Below are positions 48,760 to 57,693 of a stretch of DNA of 64,000 nt, piece by piece. The stretch's first letter is position 1. Every line of letters starts with the position of its first letter. The notes under the pieces were generated by a model, which did not search any database, was not told where the DNA came from, and saw only the letters and a list, made by a program, of their open reading frames with translations. Source of the stretch: Nereocystis luetkeana (taxonomy: Eukaryota > Sar > Phaeophyceae > Laminariales > Laminariaceae); the NCBI GenBank assembly GCA_031213475.1, contig JARUPZ010000027.1, positions 2,479,001-2,543,000 on the forward strand. The letters run 5' to 3'. A program made the translations under genes and the position numbers.

Positions 48760-49864
48760 CCAGACGTGCTACGTATATAGCAGCAGTAGTAGTAGTAGCC
48801 TTTCACCAAAAATGCCAAACTGCTGTGATACACTACCTGGTATTTGATACTGCTCTATACTACTGAAATACTGTTGTATTAAGATTAATACAACTACATG
48901 CGTATATGCTCGTACTACTATACACCACTACTACAACAGTGCTATAAGTGTACTATTAATATTAATATTAATAATACTCCCCACTACTACTGTTGTATCA
49001 CTGCAACCACTACATTACTACTACTGTAAGTACTACTTTTACTACTATTAATAGTAGTACTACTAGACTACTAATTGTATTAGAAAAATCCAATACTTCG
49101 GAGTATATCTTAAATGTTAATAAAGCAGATATTAATTTTGAAAAATACATTGGATTTACAAAGTCGTTTTGTTTCTCAATCAGCTAGGTTTTCAAGATCT
49201 ATCTATAGATTGCCAGAATTTAACAGGGATTGGAGCAATTCTACCTGTTGCTTTTTTTACTGTACTCCCCTCTAGATTTTCTCGCCCATCAGCTGTATCT
49301 GCTGTATTTAGTACTACTATTACAGAACCACTTGTTAAGTGCAAGGCAGTCTGGACCTAGGGATCGACTATACTGCTAGCAGGTTGATGCCGTTGGCTCT
49401 GCTCTGGTCACTCACACGAGGTGCTTGACGATGTTATGAGTTGTAAGCTCTTGTAGTAGTTGATGCTTGCCTCGCCAGATATGTCTTCAGAACGAAGGGG
49501 CGAGGCGCTCATCAGAAAGGCAGGCGATAACGCCTGCCAAGTATGGTGAGGGGACGAGATTGTTACAAACCATAATGCCGCAACAGGGGAGAGGGGATAC
49601 CATAACACTATAATAGCCCACCCTTAAGGGCCGTATATGCAGATTCATAGAAAACTCAGGCACGAACCGTACCAATCCGGAGAATCCGGAGAATGGATCG
49701 AAGATGCTGTACCCCAAAACCCACTCCCACACCTCTAACTTGAAAGGCAATCGCCGATTTCACGTGGACACTACACACTGCAGTACTACTACAGAGCTAC
49801 CGTACTACTACAACGATATACAGTACTATACAGCAGTAGTACACTACTACTACTACTACTACTA

Positions 49865-49904
<40 letters not shown>

Positions 49905-49953
49905 GCAGTAACTACTACTATACTACTATACTACTACTACTATACTACTACTA

Positions 49954-49991
<38 letters not shown>

Positions 49992-49992
49992 A

Positions 49993-50051
<59 letters not shown>

Positions 50052-50240
50052 TACTACTACTACTATATACTACTATACTACTATACTATACTACTATACT
50101 ACTATACTATACTACTATATACCAGGTATATACTTCGAAGTATACTACTTCTCCTCCTCCTCCTACTACTTCTCCTCCTCCTCCTACATTTACTATTAAT
50201 ACTACTGTAACAGCAAGTACTATATACTACTACTTCGATA
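48760..50240 (+). repeat. (TAC)n / (ACT)n-rich microsatellite region
   Basis: Dense ACTACT triplet repeats occur, purest at 49842-50110, with (CTC)n patches at 50150-50185. In between, 49060-49360 is more complex but carries no recognisable gene. Long poly-Tyr, poly-Leu or poly-Thr frames here are artefacts of the repeat. TACCAGGTA (50120) and TACTTCGAAGTA (50131) sit side by side at its edge. Confidence 0.85.
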
Positions 50241-51301
50241 ATAAATAGCTCTACTAAATAAACTGATGTACCATGTGTTACTGGTGCTGATACATTTTTA
50301 CCATTAATTATATGTACTGCTGCTGTAGTGCAGAATACACATATTGCTTTACACACTCGTCAGTACACTTAATCCGAACCCCGGAGAGGTTCTCGAAGGG
50401 GGGGAGTATTTTTGTCTCCTTGCTGTTGTACGTACTCGTACACACATGCGCGTGTGTATGTTTTGCCCATACCTGGTATGTATATAATATTATGTACATA
50501 CCAGGTACCAGGTATCGTTTACCAGGTACATATTATTATTTCTCTTGTACGACGTCTCGTTTACATTGTACTCGAGGGGCTATGGAGTACTATATATACA
50601 CCCAAGGGGGAGTATATGCATCTCTTCTGCTGTACCCCCTGTCCGCGTCGTCGGACAAACTGCTGCTGAGTCCCAGGTGGTTGTACCGTACTACACTGAG
50701 TCGCACCAGGTAGTAGTACTACTGCTGCTGTTTGTTTAAAGTATCGTATATACTCGTATACTCACGGCTCGTTGCATATCTTACAACTACTACTTGTATA
50801 ACAACGAAGTATTTTCCATCCAACCTGCTCTGTACCAACCTGTTACAGCGTAGTGTCAGTTATGAAAAGGAAGCGTATACCATCAGCCGATGGTCTACGG
50901 TCCTGTTTCCTGGTGTGTGTTTGCTGCTGCTGCTGCTGTTACGAAATGATAGCCCTCGTGTAACGTCGTACTGCTGTTGTATGAATATCGGTATCGGTGT
51001 ATCGGTATCGGATCCATGTGTATGAAGATACGGCAAGTCGTCGTAGTCGGCAGTCGGTAAATCAACATTTTTCTTCATGAAAAACGGCAGTTACATTTTG
51101 CTGATGCCAAACCCCCCCTTTCCCCTTCCCGTGTACGCTATACGTAGCTTTCCTTTTTCGTTTGTGTGGGGGCTGCTGCTTTTTACTGCTTCCCACACCG
51201 CTGCCGTTGCACTCGCCCGAGAGACCACCCAACCACGCAGCGCCGGACCCTCGCGCTGTGCTGATAGAGTCCTAGTCCTTTTCATCGGGAGCGACAGCAC
51301 G
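50241..51301. other. Region upstream of the HMG-box gene
   Basis: TACCWGGTA copies at 50470, 50499, 50506 and 50520. From about 51100 the sequence becomes GC-richer, as expected of a promoter or 5' leader. The leader of the HMG gene should end at 51301. Confidence 0.45.
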
Positions 51302-54300
51302 ATGGCGAAGGTCGGTGCATAACTTCGCTACATAAATAGTGCGCGCCACGCAGTACAAAGCTCACGGAGTACGAGGGGAGGAGGGAGGGCTAGGTAGTTG
51401 TAGCGGCTTGTTGCGACAAGTGTTTAGGGCAGATGACCGACACTACCGCTTGCGACGCGCGCGCGTCGTAACCCTAGCTTCGCCAAGCTTGCTCCGTCTT
51501 AGCGTGGATCCGGCGGGGAGTACTCGTTGTCGGCGGATCCGTTGTTTGGCCCTCTTGTGCCTGCTCTCTTTGGCACCTTTTGAGCTCTTTTCTGCCTCGA
51601 GCCCGATGCTCAAACGCTTCATTCCGGCCAACTTTTTGCATCGCCTAAACGCGGGTGTCCGTTCATGAATCCCACTCCCTCGCCCTCTTCGCCTCGTCCC
51701 ATCCCCCGTGTGTCCTATGCGGATGGTTTCTGTGGCTTCCGGTGCTCCAGCCTGCCGTGAGCAAAAAGGTGAGTCCAGCCGTTATGTAATTCGATTTTTC
51801 GATTTTTCGTAGTTTTTCTGCCTGCACGAAACACCACGACCATGTACCAGAAAATTGAAAAAAGTAAGATAAGCCCAGGGCTCGAGTCAAGTACCCTTCG
51901 GCGCGATCCTTCGATGTGGGTGCGCGCGCTGCAACAACGCCACTACTCCCCAACACCCCCACCTCAGCCCCTCCTGGATCTTCGCTTGTGTCTCTGCCCA
52001 CCTCAATCCTCGCGGAGGTGGCCCAGCGCGGGCCGAATGGCGTATTCCCTCGTGTTCTGTTTCGCCGAAGTTCCGTCCGCAGAGCGCGAAGCACCACCAT
52101 CTGTCTATTGTGTTATTCATAGCCTTTGTGCACCACGCGCGCACAACACCCGTTCGTTCCCTGTTCTTGTCTTTTTTTTCTGCTTCCTGTTTGCCAACCC
52201 TCGGCTTTCGAAACGGCGGAACAGCAGTCATCCAAGAGTTCGAAGAGTGCCGCCAAGGCTCCCGTGAAGGCCAAGCGGGCGAAGCGTGCCAAGAAGGACC
52301 CCAACAAGCCGAAGGGCGCCATGTCTGCCTTCATGCAGTTTTCGCAAAAGGAGCGACCCAAGGTGGGTCTTTTTGTCTTTCTCCTCCTGTGCTCTTGCAG
52401 TGCATTTTTGTGCTGGTTGGTCTGTGATGTGTGCAGAAAGAAACGAAGCAGAAAAACTCGATAAAATCAAAATCAAATCAAATCAAATCCCTTGGTCTCT
52501 CCTCTCCCCCTTCCCATACTGCAAAGTCTATATATTTTTGTTCTCGGGCGTTGTTTTTTATTTATTTATTTTTTTGATTGGTTTGTCTCGGTTTTTGTGT
52601 GGGACGTGTGATTGAATTACACCCACCGAATTTATACGATCACCCCATCACACGATCACACATGCAGCGGCCTGCTGACACACAAGCGATTTGTCCACGC
52701 ACATAGACACGCACAGCACCTGGATTTCCCATGATATACCTGGTATGCAATAATGTCAAACGTGATGTCATGGCTGGGCGATATGTATGATACCACAGCA
52801 ATTATTATTCAAAATTGACGTGGTCTTACGTAGCGACTATTTAAGATTGATTCTACTTACCGGTATAGACTTTCCTGCTGCTTATACTCTTCCTACTGCT
52901 GCTGTATTTGTGTTCGTTGATAGTATCGTGAATCGTGAGTGGCGTTTTGTTTACGCTTGGAAACTCTGCCCCAGACTCCGGAGCCAACTACATGCCTGAG
53001 GCGCTTGCCCATATATCGCGTCACGGCTTCTGGTAAATACTACCAGTAGATGTACAGCGGTACACCGCGTACCACTGAACGAAAACATCATCCACTTTCG
53101 AATTTCAATGTACTTCCATGTCAGCATGAAACGGGGAATATACTTTCGCCCGTTCCGGGAGCTATGAGTAGCTGGAGTGGTGTGTAATCGGCTTATCTCC
53201 ATCAATCATTGGCTTTGCTTTCATTGGTTGCCAGACGAGGCTGCTGTAGCCTATGGTACAGAGGTACGACTTTTTTTTCGTATTTTCGGTTCTCGTGCAT
53301 ACTGCATGCATAGAGCTGCAGATACTGCATACCTATACATAGAGCTGCAGCAATGTGACACCGATTACGTCCTTTGATTTGATCAAGGTCTTTCTTCCCT
53401 CTCATAGAAGGATGGTCGCCTTTTAGAACCGCGGTCCCGTTTTGGGTAAAAGCTACTTGAAAATTGAGTGGTTTGTCCCCAAAACGGGACTGCGGTTCTA
53501 AAAGGGGTGAGCACTCTGTCCCGATTTATGAAAACCGTTTGGATTAAGTAGTGATAAACCAACGGTCCGATATATTGGGATAGAGTGGTATTACCCCTTT
53601 TGAACTGCAGTCCCGTTTTGAGGACAATCCACTCAAATTGTAAGTAGTTTGTCCCCAAAACGGGACTGCAGTCCTGCAAGGGTTAATATCAATTTAGATT
53701 ATCATCAATATCAATATTAATATTACGGGGGACCATAGTAAATAGGACTAAGTATTGTGAGTAAAAATAGGTCAATATATAGTTTTTTGTGTATACCATA
53801 GGTCCTACCAGGTATTAACTATGGTCCCTCGTAATAGTAGAGTTTGATGTACCGACGGGAGATTTCATGTGTGTGGATGCTCAGTCCAGTAGACAGTTCA
53901 GCTATGTATTCGTATTGTTTGTATGACCAATACATGCCATGAAGCCAATCCACAATATCACGCGTTATTAATGCATGCCATGAAGCCAATCCACAATATC
54001 ACGCGTTATTAATGGGCTACAAGTATACCATAGGAGTCAACAGCAGCATCAATACGGCCGGTGCATGTAGACCACTCGTACAAGCAGGTATCACACAGCG
54101 GCACAGGCAGTAGTGGTCCCTCTATAGTACCGGCTGCCGTCTATAGTGCGTGTGAAATCGCTTGGCACAGATGGGATTTTAAACCAGTGTGCGAAAAGTG
54201 CTGGTTGCCGGTATTGTTGGATCAGTGCATGCCGACACTTGAAAAGATGGGGGGACCCTACAGTGCTGCTCACAAGGACTACGTGGTTCGGGAGTAGTGC

Positions 54301-57300
54301 TGGCTGGTGCTGGGTGGCGATAGTGTTGGCTGGTGCAGGGACCACGACTCGACCGCTTTTCGTACCTGTTTTTCGGTCGGTGCCGGTTTTTTTTTGCGCT
54401 TTCGTGACGTTGATCATGCCACCCTACCACTGCTGTGTGCTGCAGCTCTATTAACTATAAATACGCGATGAGTCGGTGAGGCAATCTATAATCTAAAACC
54501 CCCTCTGTAGTTACCTGGGTCGGCCTAATGTTCCGGCATGTTTTTTTTTGTTTTTTGCGCCCCTCTGGGTCCTGTGAACCTTTCTGTGGCCTCTAATCCT
54601 CGCCGTGATATATTTGACTTGGACGTGTATCCCTGTTGTGGTGTACCTGGTACCTAGTTTTTTGTACGAGCCCTTTTTCTGATCATTTACCTATTAATAG
54701 TTATGATAATTAGCGTAGCTTCGCTTATACATGTAAAACAATGGATGTAGGAGAGGTTCAGATGCGTGGTCGGGTAAATGAACACAATAGAACTTTCGTC
54801 AAAGAGAGCTATTGACATAATAGCTTTAATAGAAAAGCTATGTAACGTAATCTAATTTTCGAATTTGAACATAGCGATTGCTTCAAGGGATCCTGGTCAG
54901 TGCAGCGCCGACGACATGCAGTCTTGAAACATTCAATTGGATTACGTCAGGTCTCTTTCACAAAAAATGTTGCATGTACTTTGTGTTCGTTTTCCCGACC
55001 ACGCACCCGAACCTCTCCCCTCTCTGTTGTTTTACATTTTCGAGCGAATGCTGTTGATCATAAACACCGTACTCTTACGTGGGGGGGGCATAGTAAATAG
55101 GACCAAATATTGTTAATACAAATAGGTAAGTATAGAGGTTTTTCTGCGTACGATAGGTCCTATTTACTATGGCTCCCCGTAATATTTAATAGTAACAATT
55201 CATCTATCATTACTAGGGTTCTGAGTGCGCTGGACTTGCCGGCTATTGATAGTACAGTAGTTATTATAATTAGTTGGCTAGCGAAGCTGGCCAACTAGTT
55301 GACTCTAGTTGACTACCAGGTCAGTGGGTTTAATGCGCCGTGAGTTGCAGTAGACCTCTTTCTGAGCAAGTGGTCTCAAGGAGAATTCGTACCTCGTACT
55401 AAATAAACGTTTCCATCAACACGGAAACCCAAATGGTCGGAGAGTGGGCCGCCGCAACTACGAAGCACCTGGTCACCTAAATACCTACAACGTGTGATAG
55501 CTGGCGACGTTCAGTCATCCAACTCACAGCTATATTTTGTACGACATAGTGATTCTAGTTCATTATTTCGATGGCGCCCAAAAAGAGACCTTGTGCACGA
55601 GTTGCCTGTAGCCAACGTACGCCATCCAGCAACGCACACAACCTGACGACAGTTGTAAAAAGATCCTGCTGCGGGAGTTCTTTTTAATATTAATACGTCA
55701 TAGCGGCAGGCTTTCCTCCACCTGGTCATTCATGATAAAATATTACCATGGTAAATCGTAACCACTGGGATTATTACAGCTATCATACCTGGTACATACT
55801 GCAGAGTAGGCAGGTATACGAGTATATATACCTTCGGTGTATGGATGTATCATCTGTACGTCAACATTTATTAAATTTTCCAGATCTAGCAGTAGCTTTT
55901 GTACCTGGTAGTGCTGTAGATCACTTTTTAGAAGTTGGAAGAATCTGGCAGGAGACGCTGCAGGAGATGTCTACGTACGTACCCACAAGATGCACGTATT
56001 TATACAAGTATTATCACGTACCAGGTAGGCATGAAGGATTGGTCTTGGAATCCTTTGTCGGTACCACAGCAATTTTTTTAAATACAGTCACTCACTATCG
56101 CAACATCCATGTGGACGTATGCAATGATCGGGAAGAAAATACCTCGATATTCTTATACTTCGAAGTATATGGAATGAGACGCCGGTCTGACAAATGTAAT
56201 AACGCATTGAACAGGTGAAGGAAGAGCACCCGGACATGAAGATCACTGAGATCAGCAAGGTGTTGGGTTTGCGATGGGGAAAGATGGACGACGCCCAAAA
56301 AAAGCCGCACCAGAAGAGGGCCGACGCGGACAAGGAGAGGTATGTTGCTTGCCATCGGTTGCGCTCGTAACCTTGGAAACCCATCCCGATCTGACCGTAG
56401 GTAGGTGTCCGATTTTTTGCACCCATGAATTTAATCGACACCCTGATGCCACGCAAGCTCATGGCCTGATCCACCATAGTCGAGGGTTTCCATCAAGCGG
56501 CCACAGCGAAACAGGAAAAACACCGAAACCGCATCTGATTAGTTTAGTCGTTTGAAGCCGGTGGCGTGTATGGTCAACCTCGCACACTCTCTTGTCAATA
56601 GAGTTGAGGTGAGGGGTCCGAGTCTCCGAATGGAGATTTGTGTTATCAAATATGACACCAACTGTCGAGAGCGCCTGTTGCAGCGGACGTCGGTAGTTAC
56701 CACTCGTCGTCAACGAGGGAAGGAAGCGCTAAACTCATCTCGCGATAAAAACGCGGGGCACGTACGCACTGTAGAGGGGAGGAGGGAGAAGAAAGCGCCT
56801 ACCATGGTACTATGGATCTGAACGCCTTCGTCTGATGGATCTGAGCTACGAGTTATTAGGGTCATTCTTATCCGAGAGCTTTTTCCCCTCCATTTTTTTT
56901 CTCGCGCATTTTTTTCATCTTCCAGATTTTCCTGTTCTTTCCTAAATATGTAAAATATCATGTTTCTGACTTTTTTGCTTGCTGATAAAATTCACACATT
57001 GTGACAGAACGCCTCCGTACCTTGATACCTGGTACATACGTCCAATTATTCCTCACCGGAGAAATTCTGGAACAAAGCTCTCTTGATAAGAATGGGCCTT
57101 CGTATTGTAGGCTGTAGGAGGGAGAGAAGAAAATGCGCGAAGATAATGATTGGGAGGGGGCGGGGGGAGAAAGGAGACCACGTGGGCGCCCCGAAAAACT
57201 TTCAAAATCACATCAGCGTGTGCTTATCACACACGGTCGATGGATGGGCGCTGTTTGCCACTGCTCCGTATTACCACTGTATTGTGGCGCACCTGTTGCG

Positions 57301-57693
57301 TATAAACATTGCCTTGACGCAGAAATGTACAAGAACGTTCCAATATACACTGGCTGGGTTCAAATTTATAATTTTAGCCAGCTCGACGCAACCCCAATTT
57401 TCAATTTTTAAAACTTTAGTCGGATACCAGGTACACATGTTTTTGCATTGTGGGAATGTGCAGCGACGTCGATATCACACAAACACCCTAAGCTTTTGTC
57501 CTGTACATCCCGCTTGTTGCATCAACGTCGATGGCTGACAACACTCTCATTTGATGTATTGTATGCACTGCTTTATCACCTATTGGTAAATAGGTACAAG
57601 AAGGACATGGTGGCGTACAACGCTAAGAAGGCTGCCGAGGAGGAGGATGAAGATGACGACGAGGATGAAGAGGAGGATGAGGACAGCGACTAA
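51302..57693 (+). CDS. HMG-box chromatin protein (HMGB/NHP6 type), four exons
   Basis: HMGB/NHP6 proteins bend DNA and assist nucleosome remodelling and transcription in the nucleus. Exons are 51302-51310 (ATGGCGAAG only), 52225-52362, 56215-56339 and 57594-57693. Phases 0, 0 and 2 agree throughout, and the product is about 123 residues. Exon 2 encodes a Lys/Ala/Ser-rich leader and KKDPNKPKGAMSAFMQFSQK, the start of the HMG box. Exon 3 gives EEHPDMKITEISKVLGLRWG. Exon 4 gives YKKDMVAYNAKKAAEEED and an acidic tail of Asp/Glu. The HMG box covers about residues 32-99. The second intron (3852 bp) holds MITEs of three families. The acceptor of exon 2 reads ACAGCAG, a tandem NAGNAG site that could add or drop one Gln. 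The tiny first exon is inferred from phase and start context; exons 2-4 are near certain. Confidence 0.88.
53419..53508. mobile_element. piggyBac-like MITE family C, copy in HMG intron
   Basis: CCTTTTAGAACCGCGGTCCCG faces CGGGACTGCGGTTCTAAAAGG. Flanking TTAA is no longer recognisable, so it is older than the copy at 29285-29373. Confidence 0.75.
53512..53592. mobile_element. MITE family A, diverged copy
   Basis: CACTCTGTCCCGATTTATGA and AACGGTCCGATATATTGGGA with ATAGAGTGGTATT at the right end resemble family A. It sits between two family C copies. Confidence 0.6.
53595..53682. mobile_element. piggyBac-like MITE family C, second copy in HMG intron
   Basis: It begins CCCTTTTGAACTGCAG, ends CTGCAGTCCTGCAAGGG and is followed by TTAA (53683-53686). 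The left flank is TTAC, one base from TTAA. Confidence 0.82.
53726..53831. mobile_element. MITE family B, copy 3, carrying a TACCAGGTA insertion
   Basis: The ends CGGGGGACCATAGTAAATAG and CTATGGTCCCTCG match family B. Its right arm reads GGTCC-TACCAGGTA-TTAACTATGG, where copies 1, 2 and 4 read GGTCC-TA-TTTACTATGG. The motif is therefore an insertion at TA (53806-53814). Confidence 0.88.
53933..54013 (+). repeat. Exact 41-bp tandem duplication
   Basis: The unit starting CATGCCATGAAGCCAATCC is present twice in a row inside the HMG intron. Confidence 0.9.
55078..55179. mobile_element. MITE family B, copy 4
   Basis: Left CATAGTAAATAGGACC and right GGTCCTATTTACTATGG arms are perfect inverted repeats. 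The outermost left bases are altered to a longer G run. Confidence 0.85.
55269..55527 (-). mobile_element. Dispersed repeat E3, copy c
   Basis: It begins AGTTGGCTAGCGAAGCTGGC, contains TTAATGCGCCGTGAGTTGCAG and AGACCTCTTTC, and ends GCGACGTTCAGTCATCCAACTC. It lies in intron 2 of the HMG gene. Confidence 0.65.
56560..57175 (+). mobile_element. tRNA-derived SINE, older copy, interrupted
   Basis: The head (TGGTCAACCTCGCACAC, then GGGTCCGAGTCTCC) and body (TCTCGCGATAAAAACG, GGATCTGAGCTACGAGTT) match the SINE at 27637-27990 at low identity. The last matching block, GCGCGAAGATAATGATTGGG, appears only at 57150, so about 250 bp has been inserted between 56856 and 57105. It overlaps intron 3 of the HMG gene. 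Confidence 0.6.

Larger units (their letters stand above)
3049..56167. repeat. TACTTCGAAGTA 12-bp palindrome family
   Basis: Perfect copies lie at 3049-3060, 44900-44911, 50131-50142 and 56156-56167; near-copies lie at about 3004, 26237 and 49096. Chance expectation for a given 12-mer is far below one. Like TACCWGGTA, it is a palindromic core bounded by TA on both sides. Confidence 0.8.

Noticed and set aside
49704-50210. 168-codon Tyr/Thr/Leu-rich frame
   Set aside because: It is a reading of the (TAC)n/(ACT)n microsatellite, not a gene.
55748-56218. 156-codon frame in the HMG gene's second intron
   Set aside because: It contains three TACCWGGTA copies and a TACTTCGAAGTA, and ends at the exon 3 acceptor; it is probably a chance frame in intron sequence.
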